Shown: positions 8,827-15,961 of the stretch, piece by piece | Layout: every line of letters begins with the position of its first letter | Numbering within the stretch: position 1 is the first letter of the stretch | Made by a program: the position numbers and the translations under genes | Source: an uncultured Porphyromonadaceae bacterium | Lineage (GTDB): Bacteria > Bacteroidota > Bacteroidia > Bacteroidales > Muribaculaceae | DNA length: 16,051 bases | Direction of reading: 5' to 3' | Assembly: GCA_947178245.1 (NCBI GenBank) | Contig: CAMWXO010000023.1 | Coordinates: 1 to 16,051 of the forward strand | The notes under the pieces: model-generated | What the model was told of the DNA's origin: nothing | The model's database searches: none | What the model saw: only the letters and a program-made list of their open reading frames with translations

Positions 8827-10037
8827 TCGTCACGGAGAGCTTCTACGGGTTTAACTTTAGTTGCCTTCACTGCGGGGAAGAGTCCGGCTATGCCGCCGGC
8901 TACTATTAGAGCCAGAGTCACCTGCAGGGCAAGCGATATGTCGACGGTGGGATTCGAGAAGCCCTGCGAGTCGCCGATGAATGTGTCGAGCAACTGGAGC
9001 ACCGTCATCCCGGCCACGAGTCCGATATATCCGAAGAGTGTGGTGATGGCCACACTCTCAGCCAGAACCTGAATAATTATGTCGCGTGGTTTCGCTCCGA
9101 TAGCCCGCCGAATCCCTATCTCATGGATACGCTCGCGCACGGAGACAAACATGATGTTGCTCACGCCCACTATGCCCGTGAGGAGAGTGAGGATACCTAT
9201 CACCCAGACCGCCAGGTTGAGATAGACCATGGCGTCGGCCTGCTTCAGATAGCTCGCAAACTGATTCCATATCCAGATGGCGTTGGAGTCTTCCGGGTCA
9301 AACTCATGGCGCCGTGCCAGCACTTTCCGGATTCCCGCCTCGGCTTCTTCCGCTTCCATGTCGGTGGAGATTCCTTCTACGCGAACCGTCATCTGATCCA
9401 CATATCCGTCGCTTCCCGAGATGGCCTTATATGTGGAATAAGGTATGAAAGCATTGCTGCGCCACCGATGGGTGTAGACACCCACCACTTTCCATGATAG
9501 GTTCATCATGGCCACATTATTGCCGAGGGCTTTGTCCGGGTCTCCGAAGAGCAGGGCCGCCTTGTCGCGGTGAAGCACAATAGAGCGGCGGCAGTCGGCG
9601 ATATCCCTGCGATTGATGAAACGCCCCTCGAGTTCTGTGATTCTCTGCGAGCGTGCCTCGTCGGGATATACAGCGTCAATACTCGCGCTGATATAATCCT
9701 GCGGCCCGGCTATATTCTGCGACGTGCTCGCGCTTATCGAGACATCGGCCACCGCTCCTACCTCTCCCTCAATGGCATCCATATCCTTATCCTGCATCCT
9801 GATCCATCTTCCGTCCTTATATCCCTTGTAGGGCATCGACGTGGTGCCGCTCCAGAGGCGTATTGAATTGACGCTCGACGTCGAGGCCTCCTCGCTGAAA
9901 CTGTTCACCACTCCGCGGGCGGCTCCGAGCAACACGATAAGCATGAAGATGCCCCATGCCACGGCAAGCCCCGTCAGCGCGGTGCGGAGTTTATTATTGC
10001 TTATGGTCTGGCCTATTTCATGGAAAAGATCAAACAT
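8823..10037 (-). CDS. ABC exporter permease, MacB/FtsX type (first permease)
   Basis: A 404-residue paralogue of the adjacent permease with the same topology: helix at about 20-42, extracytoplasmic core at about 45-265, helices near 270-298, 327-350 and 368-390. The coupling segment GVSNIMFVSVRERIHEIG (291-308) and IRRAIGAKPRD match the FtsX family. The substrate is not readable; relatives export lipoproteins, peptides, siderophores or antibiotics. It overlaps the next gene by four bases. On its 5' side a 97-base spacer, almost entirely an AT-rich repeat array, separates it from the ATPase gene. No separate promoter was recognised there, so read-through from the ATPase gene is the simplest reading. 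Confidence 0.93.
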   Translation of the reverse strand: MFDLFHEIGQTISNNKLRTALTGLAVAWGIFMLIVLLGAARGVVNSFSEEASTSSVNSIRLWSGTTSMPYKGYKDGRWIRMQDKDMDAIEGEVGAVADVSISASTSQNIAGPQDYISASIDAVYPDEARSQRITELEGRFINRRDIADCRRSIVLHRDKAALLFGDPDKALGNNVAMMNLSWKVVGVYTHRWRSNAFIPYSTYKAISGSDGYVDQMTVRVEGISTDMEAEEAEAGIRKVLARRHEFDPEDSNAIWIWNQFASYLKQADAMVYLNLAVWVIGILTLLTGIVGVSNIMFVSVRERIHEIGIRRAIGAKPRDIIIQVLAESVAITTLFGYIGLVAGMTVLQLLDTFIGDSQGFSNPTVDISLALQVTLALIVAGGIAGLFPAVKATKVKPVEALRDE

Positions 10038-10045
10038 GCAGTTAT

Positions 10046-10138
10046 AATTGAGAATTGTGAATTGAGAATGGAGAATTGTGAATTTTGAATTGCTATTAAT
10101 TATGCATTGTGCATTATGAATTATGCATTATGCATTAA
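10046..10138. repeat. AT-rich low-complexity repeat array (right copy)
   Basis: On the plus strand an AATTGAGAATTGTG-type module (10046-10092) is followed by an ATTATGCATT-type module (about 10096-10138). Inside the first module a 14-bp direct repeat, GAGAATTGTGAATT, occurs at 10050-10063 and 10071-10084. The array fills the gap between the ATPase and first permease genes and runs into the ATPase stop codon (10135-10137), which is itself part of the repeat pattern. It is the inverted counterpart of the array at 7461-7566, with exact 22-bp and 18-bp reverse-complement matches. Confidence 0.85.
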
Positions 10139-10806
10139 TCTATGCGGCCGTCGACGATACGTATTATGCGGTCGGTGGCCTCTCCCACTCCGGGATCGTG
10201 AGTGACTATTACAATAGTCATGCCGCTGTCGTTGAGATCCCGAAACACTTGCATCACCTCTTTCGACGTCTTCGAGTCGAGCGCCCCGGTGGGCTCGTCG
10301 GCCAGGATAAGCGCCGGCTGAGTGACGAGGGCCCTCGCTATGGCCACGCGCTGCTTCTGTCCGCCCGAGAGCTCTCCGGGAAGATGATGGGCGCGGTCGG
10401 CGAGACCCATCCTCTCAAGCTGCTCCATGGCAAGGGCATTTCGCTTTTTGCGACCTATACCCTGATAGAAGAGCGGAAGGGCAACATTTTCAAGAGCGTT
10501 TTTATAGTTGATGAGATTGAACGACTGAAACACGAATCCTATCATGCGGTTTCGGATCTCGGCCGCCTTGTTTTCCGAAAGATCCTTGATCGGGACTCCA
10601 TCGAGCAAGTAACTTCCAGTGTCGTAGTTGTCGAGGATTCCGAGAATATTGAGCAGCGTGGACTTTCCCGATCCTGAAGCGCCCATGATGGAGACAAGCT
10701 CGCCACGGGCAATGTCGAGCGAGACGTCTTTCAGCACGTGGAGCGGAACCACGCCCGGATAGGTCTTATTTATGTCGCGGAGAGAAATGACGACGTCGGA
10801 ATTCAT
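10135..10806 (-). CDS. ABC transporter ATP-binding protein, MacB/LolD type
   Basis: A 223-residue nucleotide-binding subunit with every core motif: Walker A GASGSGKST (42-50), Q-loop Gln94 (FVFQSFNLI), signature LSGGQKQR (146-153), Walker B LILADEPTGALD (166-177) and H-loop His203 (VTHD). Length and the ALDSKTS segment after Walker B fit the MacB/LolD export subfamily. It is the first gene of the minus-strand exporter operon and should power the two downstream permeases from the cytoplasmic side. A Bacteroidota-type promoter candidate lies about 90 bases upstream. Its stop codon coincides with the edge of an AT-rich repeat array. Confidence 0.95.
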   Translation of the reverse strand: MNSDVVISLRDINKTYPGVVPLHVLKDVSLDIARGELVSIMGASGSGKSTLLNILGILDNYDTGSYLLDGVPIKDLSENKAAEIRNRMIGFVFQSFNLINYKNALENVALPLFYQGIGRKKRNALAMEQLERMGLADRAHHLPGELSGGQKQRVAIARALVTQPALILADEPTGALDSKTSKEVMQVFRDLNDSGMTIVIVTHDPGVGEATDRIIRIVDGRID

Positions 10807-10828
10807 AATAATTAATTGTCAAAATTTG

Positions 10829-10867
10829 TTAGTTATATAAGGAGAGGCCCGGGGAGACGAGCGGCAT
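10829..10867 (-). other. Possible 12-codon leader ORF
   Basis: In the predicted leader of the exporter operon, an ATG at 10865-10867 opens a 12-codon frame (MPLVSPGLSLYN) ending at TAA (10829-10831), 22 bases before the ATPase start codon. A leader this short could contain such an ORF by chance. Leader peptides are known to control some antibiotic-responsive ABC genes, but nothing here shows that directly. Confidence 0.2.
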
Positions 10868-10896
10868 GTTTGGTGTATTACTGCACTAACACACTG

Positions 10897-10927
10897 CAAA
10901 GTTAATACAAATTTAAATACTATCAAA
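10897..10927 (-). promoter_or_regulatory. Bacteroidota-type promoter for the ABC exporter operon
   Basis: On the minus strand, TTTG (10924-10927) is followed after exactly 19 bases by TAACTTTG (10897-10904). This matches the primary sigma factor consensus of the Bacteroidota, TTTG-N19-21-TAnnTTTG. The predicted start of transcription is near 10890, giving a leader of about 85 bases before the ATPase start codon. Confidence 0.7.
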
Positions 10928-10930
10928 AAA

Positions 10931-10959
10931 AATCGGAAAAAATTTTTAATTTTCCGATT
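10931..10959. promoter_or_regulatory. 10-bp perfect inverted repeat in the divergent intergenic region
   Basis: AATCGGAAAA (10931-10940) and TTTTCCGATT (10950-10959) are perfect inverted repeats around a 9-base AT loop. They lie 12 bases before the start codon of the EamA-type gene and directly behind the -33 element of the minus-strand promoter. On the minus strand a run of T follows the stem, giving a terminator-like shape, but no minus-strand gene precedes it. It could be an operator for a dimeric regulator, or a barrier to antisense transcription. The sequence alone does not decide. Confidence 0.5.
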
Positions 10960-10971
10960 CCTACAAGTGCC

Positions 10972-11853
10972 ATGTGGATAATACTTGCATTGCTTTCAGC
11001 CGCAGGACTGGGCTTATATGACGTGATGAAGAAGTTGTCGCTGAAAGACAACAATGTTCCCCTCGTGCTCTTTCTCAACACTCTCTTCGGCACGCTACTG
11101 ATGACGCCCGTGCTTGTGGAGTGCTTCGCCACCGGGCAGTACGGGCCGGGCCACGGAGCGGCCGGCCACGGCCTGATCGCCCTGAAATCGGTGATAGTCC
11201 TCTCATCGTGGATATTGGGATATTTCGCCATAAAGCACCTGCCGCTTACCATTCAGGGCCCCATTAACGCCTCGCGTCCGGTGATGGTGCTCGTGGGAGC
11301 GCTGCTCTTCTTCGGCGAGCGGCTCAACCTGCTTCAATGGGCGGGAATCCTTCTCGGGTTCGCCTCGCTCTTCCTCATAAGCCGCGTCAGCAACAAGGAG
11401 GGGATATCGTTCTCCCACAGCAAATGGCTCTGGATGTCGGTGGGAGCGACGATGCTCGGCGCGGTCAGCGCGCTCTACGACAAGTGGCTGCTCGGGCGCT
11501 TTGATCCGCTTATGGTGCAGAGCTGGTATTCGCTCTATCAGCTCGTGATGATGGGCGCAGTGGTGTTGATACTGAGGCGTGTGAGCCGCAGGGCGCGCAG
11601 CCCGTTTCACTGGAGCTGGGCCATAGTGGGAATATCGGTCTTCCTGACCGGGGCTGACCTGGCCTATTTCTATTCCCTCTCGGTCACGGGCTCGATGATT
11701 TCGATAGTGAGCATGATAAGGCGCGGCAGCGTACTGATACCGTTCTTCTACGGCGTCATCGTGCTGCATGAGAAGAACATACGGTCAAAGCTCATAGACC
11801 TGGGCATCCTTATCGTGTCGCTGGTGCTTCTCGTGCTGGGCTCCAATCAATAG
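10972..11853 (+). CDS. EamA/DMT-superfamily transporter
   Basis: A 293-residue integral membrane protein made almost wholly of hydrophobic segments, about ten by eye, in two repeated halves (near residues 1-135 and 140-293). This is the duplicated EamA layout of drug/metabolite transporters. The start MWIILALLSAAGLGLYDVMKK resembles Bacteroidales members of this family as I remember them, and a conserved-type stretch of small residues closes the first half (GPINASRPVMVLVGALLFFGE). The substrate is unknown; relatives move metabolites, nucleotide sugars or drugs. It is transcribed away from the ABC exporter operon and ends nine bases before the convergent AI-2E-type gene. I found no good TTTG/TAnnTTTG promoter on its own strand. 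Confidence 0.9.
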   Translation: MWIILALLSAAGLGLYDVMKKLSLKDNNVPLVLFLNTLFGTLLMTPVLVECFATGQYGPGHGAAGHGLIALKSVIVLSSWILGYFAIKHLPLTIQGPINASRPVMVLVGALLFFGERLNLLQWAGILLGFASLFLISRVSNKEGISFSHSKWLWMSVGATMLGAVSALYDKWLLGRFDPLMVQSWYSLYQLVMMGAVVLILRRVSRRARSPFHWSWAIVGISVFLTGADLAYFYSLSVTGSMISIVSMIRRGSVLIPFFYGVIVLHEKNIRSKLIDLGILIVSLVLLVLGSNQ

Positions 11854-11862
11854 GCCGGGGAT

Positions 11863-12933
11863 TCATTCACGGTTTGAGATGTAGAGCTGGTAGTAGGTCA
11901 TAATCAGGGCGGTGACCGGAAGGGCTATTATCATTCCGAGGATACCGAGCAGCGAGCCCCACACGGCGAGCGAAAGCAGGATGATGGCCGGATTGAGGCC
12001 GAGTTCCTTGCCCATGATGTGGGGAGTGACAATATAGTCGCAGATACACTGCACGCAGACATAGACAAGTATGCACTTTCCAAACGCGGGAAGAAACACC
12101 ATTTCCCCGCCAAGCGAATAAATGAGACATATAGCCGCCACGGGCACTATCGTGACATACTGGAAATAGGGAATCATATAAAGCACTCCCACCAGCATGC
12201 CCATCGGCACGGCGAGAGGAAGCCCCACGATGATGAAGCCGATCGTGTAGAGCACCATCGCCACCAATGCCACCAGGCCCTGACCGCGGAAATACTTGTT
12301 CATCGACACGAGGATGTCATTGACCACCACCATCGCCTGCTTGCGGTAGCGCTTGGGTATGATCTGCTTGAATCCGCGTGCTATCTCAGGATAATCGATA
12401 AGGATGAAGAGAATATAGACCAGCATGAGCAGCCAGCTGAGGGTGCGCAGTATCACCGACGCCGACTCCTCGAGCAGCGTCATGCCCTTGCCGAGCCATT
12501 GCTCCATATTGGCATTGGAGAGGATGCCCGAGATCTGACCCGGGGCTATGTAGCGGTCGATATAGCCGGCGATAGCGGTGTAGGTAGGCGGCAGTTGGTT
12601 TTTTCCCGACGAGATGTCGGCCAGGATGCGGCTAAGTGAGTCGAGTTCGCGTGTGATTGTGGGCACCGCGAGCCAGACCACCACACCCACGACTATCAAC
12701 ACCTCAAAAAGGGCGAGAAACGAAGCCAGCACCCTCCCCTTGAGGCGCAGCCACTTCCTGTTGAGCTCCACCAGAGGCTGAAGCATGTAGGCGATCAGGC
12801 AGGCGGCGAAAAATGGCAGAAGGGCGTCGCGCAGACGATAGATAAGCAAAAAGACCGACACCGTGACGACAGTGCCGATGATGAGCCACATGATGCGGTC
12901 GATGTTCCAGTAGTATTTACCGTGGGCTTTCAT
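11863..12933 (-). CDS. AI-2E family transporter
   Basis: A 356-residue polytopic protein of the AI-2E/TerC-like exporter family (PF01594 type). Two hydrophobic segments lie at the N-terminus (IMWLIIGTVVTVSVFLLIY, then LLPFFAACLIAYMLQPLVE). A soluble loop follows at about 90-160, a helix near LLMLVYILFILIDYP, the linker FKQIIPKRYRKQAMVVVND, and a C-terminal bundle with the family-like stretch IVTPHIMGKELGLNPAIILLS. The name comes from E. coli TqsA; most members have no proven link to autoinducer-2, and some act in ion or sodium export. It lies 80 bases downstream of the PnuC-type gene on the same strand. It may be read through from the thiamine operon or have its own start; no promoter or terminator was recognisable in the gap. 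Confidence 0.93.
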   Translation of the reverse strand: MKAHGKYYWNIDRIMWLIIGTVVTVSVFLLIYRLRDALLPFFAACLIAYMLQPLVELNRKWLRLKGRVLASFLALFEVLIVVGVVVWLAVPTITRELDSLSRILADISSGKNQLPPTYTAIAGYIDRYIAPGQISGILSNANMEQWLGKGMTLLEESASVILRTLSWLLMLVYILFILIDYPEIARGFKQIIPKRYRKQAMVVVNDILVSMNKYFRGQGLVALVAMVLYTIGFIIVGLPLAVPMGMLVGVLYMIPYFQYVTIVPVAAICLIYSLGGEMVFLPAFGKCILVYVCVQCICDYIVTPHIMGKELGLNPAIILLSLAVWGSLLGILGMIIALPVTALIMTYYQLYISNRE

Positions 12934-13013
12934 GATTACTTTAGAGTGGAAAGTGATGCTTCTAACACCTTAACACTCCTGCCCCCCGTTTGGTTTCGGC
13001 ACCGCCCCATCCG

Positions 13014-13607
13014 TCATGACCGGAGGAGGCTCTTCCACTTGCGATATCCGAAGAAAGCGATCACGATATAGATTACGTAGAGCACTGCGTAGAAATAGAT
13101 ACCTTTATATATATATAATCCTACGCTGACCGCATCGACGATGATCCAGGCTATCCACTGCTCGATATATTTCCGCGCCAGCATCCATGTGGCCACGATG
13201 CTGAGCGCCGTAGTGAACGAGTCGGCGAGCGGCACGGTGCTGTCGGTAAGGCTGTCGAGCCCGAAGAAAAGCACTGCCCAGATGAGGAGGAACACCCCCG
13301 TTGCGGCTGCGAGCATCGGGAGTGGAATATGGGTGACAGGCAACTGCTTCTTCGCGCCGCCTTCATGCCCGGCGTCGCCGCCGCTGCGCCATTTCCACCA
13401 GCCGTAGACCGCAATCAGAAGATAATAGATGTTCAGGCCGAAATCCGCGTAGATGCCCTTGCTGAAATAGAGCCACATGGAGATGCAGGGCATCACCATC
13501 GAGGCATACCACAGCCGGCTGTCGGCATGGTATTCCCACCAGAGATAGAGAATCCCCACGGAGAAACCCAACACTTCGAGCAACGAGCTCCACGGAATTT
13601 CGGCCAT
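13014..13607 (-). CDS. pnuC: PnuC-family vitamin permease, probably PnuT (thiamine)
   Basis: A 197-residue inner-membrane protein with about seven hydrophobic helices. The aromatic-rich PnuC-type stretch YGWWKWRSGG lies near residue 68-77, and the helix pair from ADSFTTALSIVATWMLARK to IIVDAVSVGLYIYKG is typical of the family. PnuC relatives take up nicotinamide riboside by facilitated diffusion. In Bacteroidota the paralogue PnuT is linked to thiamine, and members under TPP riboswitches are assigned that role. Here it begins five bases after the receptor gene in the riboswitch-led transcript, so thiamine is the likeliest substrate. That is inferred from context, not read from residues. Trapping inside the cell would need a thiamine kinase or pyrophosphokinase, which is not encoded in this window. 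Confidence 0.9.
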   Translation of the reverse strand: MAEIPWSSLLEVLGFSVGILYLWWEYHADSRLWYASMVMPCISMWLYFSKGIYADFGLNIYYLLIAVYGWWKWRSGGDAGHEGGAKKQLPVTHIPLPMLAAATGVFLLIWAVLFFGLDSLTDSTVPLADSFTTALSIVATWMLARKYIEQWIAWIIVDAVSVGLYIYKGIYFYAVLYVIYIVIAFFGYRKWKSLLRS

Positions 13608-13612
13608 ATCTA

Positions 13613-15865
13613 TCAGAATGAGAGTGTTACGGTGGCGAGGACATTGGTAGTGGCCTGAGCCGCGAACCCGGCATAGCGATAGATCACCGGCTTCCCGTCC
13701 TCAAGATAATATCCTGCGCCGGCATAGCCGTTGTTGCAGTATTTCTCGTTGAAGATATTGTAGATGGTCATGCCGACGCGGAGCTCCTTCATGCCGCTGA
13801 TTTTCCTGAAGGTATATGCCAGCCCGAGATCGCTCACGAAGTAGGAGTCGAGCTTGGCCTCGGCGGAGCGGGCATTGTTCATGTATTGCGACGACACATA
13901 CCTGCTCATGAGCGAGGCCTCGAATCCTTTCACATTGAAGTTGAAGGCATTGTGCAGTATAAAATCGGGCGAGAAGGCTATCGGGGTGTCGCCGCAGTCG
14001 ATAGTGATGGGATTAGTCCATTCATCCTCATATATATACTCGGTGAAGTTCTTGATGCGGTTTCTTGAGAGGGTGGCGTTGATCTGCCAGTCAAACCATT
14101 CCACCGGACGCAGGGCGCCCTGAAGTTCCACACCCATGCGGTAAGACTTCGGCACGTTCACGCTCAGCATGTTGCCCGTGTCGGAGAGCTGGCCGGTGAC
14201 CACGAGCTGATTCTTGTAGTCCATGTAGTAGAGTCCGGCCCCGAGAGTGAACAGCTTATTGGTGAAGCTGTAGCCGACCTCATAGTCAAACAGGCGTTCC
14301 GCCTCGGGATAGTGTGCCGGATCGCCGTCGGTGAAGTTGTCACGCACGGGCTCCTTGTGGGCTACGCTCCATGAGGCGTAGGCGCGGTGAGGCCCTTCGT
14401 TATAAGATAAGCCGAGTTTCGGATTGAAGAAGTTCCAGTGCCGGTTCACATCGAGAAGCGACATGCCGCCGGTATTCCAGTCGTAGTTGTCGCTATGGCC
14501 GCGTATGGTGTATTTGATATGGCGGTATTGCAGATCGGCGTATGCCGAGAAGGCGCTTCCGAATGAATAGTCGGCGCGAAGGAACACGTTCGAGTCGAAT
14601 TTTCGGCCGGTATTGTCGTAATACTTCTGCAGCGGGTCGATAGGCCCTACATAGTTCCTCACCCACTTCACGTAGCCATAGTGCTTGCCCAGAAACCAGT
14701 TGGCCGCTCCGCCAAGCACCATCGAGAGGCGGTCTCTCTGCCAGCGCAGGTTGAGCATACCGCCGCCGAAGTCGTTGTCGTTGTATTTCAGGCGTATGAG
14801 GTCTGACTTCTTAACGACGGTGCCGTCGGCATCAGTGAAAGGAGAGAGGCCGTATTCGGTCAGGGTGCGGTTTGTCTTATACTGGTCATAGTTGCCGAGC
14901 CCGTATGTGTAGTGGAGTGTGGCGTTGAGCGTCAGATCAGAGCCGATATACTGATTGAAAAGCAACTGGAAGTGATGCTGCGTGAATATGTCGCACTGGT
15001 CGGGATAGTAGGCAGTGTTTCCGTCCTTATCGGTGTATTGACCCGAAGGATTGTAGCGTCGGCCATATTTCTCCATATCCTCTTTCGAGGCGTAATCCCA
15101 TGCCATGTAGGTCGTCTCCTTACCGCCGAAAGCGAGCAGGCGCAGAGTGGTGTTTTCCGCCATATAAGCGAGCTGGGCCTGATAGCTCCAGAGTTTTGAG
15201 AAGGCACGGTCGATATATCCGTCCGAGCCGATGTGCGAGATCCGCGCGTCCACGCTCCAGTGATCTCCGAAAAGTCCGGATGCCACCTTCACTGTCTGGC
15301 GGTTGGTATTGTAAGAGCCGTAAGAGGCGCTCACGGTGGCCGAGCGCTCGGTAGAAGGATAATCAGTGAGCATATTTATCGAGGCTCCGAAAGCGCCTGC
15401 TCCGTTGGTGGAAGTTCCCGCACCGCGCTGAATCTGGATGTCGTTGAGCGATGACGCGAGGTCGGGCATGTTCACCCACCACACCGCGTGGCTCTCGCTG
15501 TCGTTGATCGGCACTCCGTTGGCCGTGATGTTGATGCGCGTGGCGTCGGTGCCTCTCACGCGCAGGCTGCTGTAGCCTATGCCGGCACCGGCATCGCCTG
15601 TGGTGACGATCGAGGGAGTCATCTCAAGCAGCGAAGGGATGTCTTTCCCGTCGTTTTTCTTACTGATCTCTTTTCTTGAAAGGTTGGTGAAAGCCACGGG
15701 GGTCTTCGCTCCCGCACGGTTGGCAGTTACTTCTATGGCGTCGAGCTGACGCAAAGTGCTGTCGATGGCTGCCTCGTAGGGAGCCCGGGCTCCGGCATCG
15801 TCAGCCGAAGCAGGAAGCGCCGCCATGCAGATGAAGGCCGCGCTCCATGAAAAAGTCTTCTTCAT
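13613..15865 (-). CDS. TonB-dependent outer-membrane receptor, probably for thiamine
   Basis: A 750-residue receptor with a signal peptide (MKKTFSWSAAFICMAALPASA). A TonB-box-like segment, LDAIEVTAN, lies at 41-49, and a plug domain at about 55-168 (SSLRVRGTDATRINITANGV, then IQIQRGAGTSTNGAGAFGAS). A long beta-barrel follows, ending in a terminal Phe (TVTLSF), as expected for outer-membrane insertion. It lacks the N-terminal carboxypeptidase-regulatory-like domain common in SusC-type receptors, and no SusD gene is adjacent, so it resembles vitamin or iron receptors more than glycan ones. A TPP riboswitch lies immediately upstream and the PnuC-type permease gene begins five bases downstream, indicating TonB-driven thiamine uptake. 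The start at 15865 is supported by the signal peptide; no Shine-Dalgarno is present. Confidence 0.93.
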   Translation of the reverse strand: MKKTFSWSAAFICMAALPASADDAGARAPYEAAIDSTLRQLDAIEVTANRAGAKTPVAFTNLSRKEISKKNDGKDIPSLLEMTPSIVTTGDAGAGIGYSSLRVRGTDATRINITANGVPINDSESHAVWWVNMPDLASSLNDIQIQRGAGTSTNGAGAFGASINMLTDYPSTERSATVSASYGSYNTNRQTVKVASGLFGDHWSVDARISHIGSDGYIDRAFSKLWSYQAQLAYMAENTTLRLLAFGGKETTYMAWDYASKEDMEKYGRRYNPSGQYTDKDGNTAYYPDQCDIFTQHHFQLLFNQYIGSDLTLNATLHYTYGLGNYDQYKTNRTLTEYGLSPFTDADGTVVKKSDLIRLKYNDNDFGGGMLNLRWQRDRLSMVLGGAANWFLGKHYGYVKWVRNYVGPIDPLQKYYDNTGRKFDSNVFLRADYSFGSAFSAYADLQYRHIKYTIRGHSDNYDWNTGGMSLLDVNRHWNFFNPKLGLSYNEGPHRAYASWSVAHKEPVRDNFTDGDPAHYPEAERLFDYEVGYSFTNKLFTLGAGLYYMDYKNQLVVTGQLSDTGNMLSVNVPKSYRMGVELQGALRPVEWFDWQINATLSRNRIKNFTEYIYEDEWTNPITIDCGDTPIAFSPDFILHNAFNFNVKGFEASLMSRYVSSQYMNNARSAEAKLDSYFVSDLGLAYTFRKISGMKELRVGMTIYNIFNEKYCNNGYAGAGYYLEDGKPVIYRYAGFAAQATTNVLATVTLSF

Positions 15866-15870
15866 GTGTT

Positions 15871-15961
15871 TAATGTTTCTTACGCCGGTATTATCCGGAT
15901 CAAGTTAAAGGGTCTGATCTCAGCTTCACTGCCGCGCAGGGCAATGACGCACCCCTCATTA
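15871..15961 (-). promoter_or_regulatory. TPP (THI-box) riboswitch
   Basis: On the minus strand all THI-box landmarks occur in order. AGGGGTGC (5' side) is followed by the P3 hairpin CATTGCC/GGCAGTG with one G-U pair (within 15927-15946). Then come CTGAGA (15918-15923), GACCCTTTAACTTGATC, the CCGG-ATAATA-CCGG stem and the closing CGTA (15881-15884). The outer P1 helix includes TAATG (15957-15961) pairing with CATTA (15871-15875). The ATG of the receptor follows after only five bases (AACAC), with no terminator between, so ligand binding probably controls access of the ribosome to the start. Confidence 0.95.

Noticed and set aside
10123..10677. A 184-codon open frame on the plus strand
   Set aside because: It is antisense to the ATPase gene, which carries all ABC motifs, and it begins inside the AT-rich repeat array.
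10931..10959. An intrinsic terminator on the minus strand
   Set aside because: The stem plus T-run has the right shape, but no minus-strand gene lies upstream of it and the stem is mostly A-T. It was kept only as an inverted repeat of unknown role.
11203..11769. A 188-codon minus-strand frame rich in His, Glu and Arg
   Set aside because: It is the antisense shadow of the EamA-type membrane protein; the composition is that expected when hydrophobic codons are read backwards. The similar frame at 12019-12639 is rejected on the same grounds.
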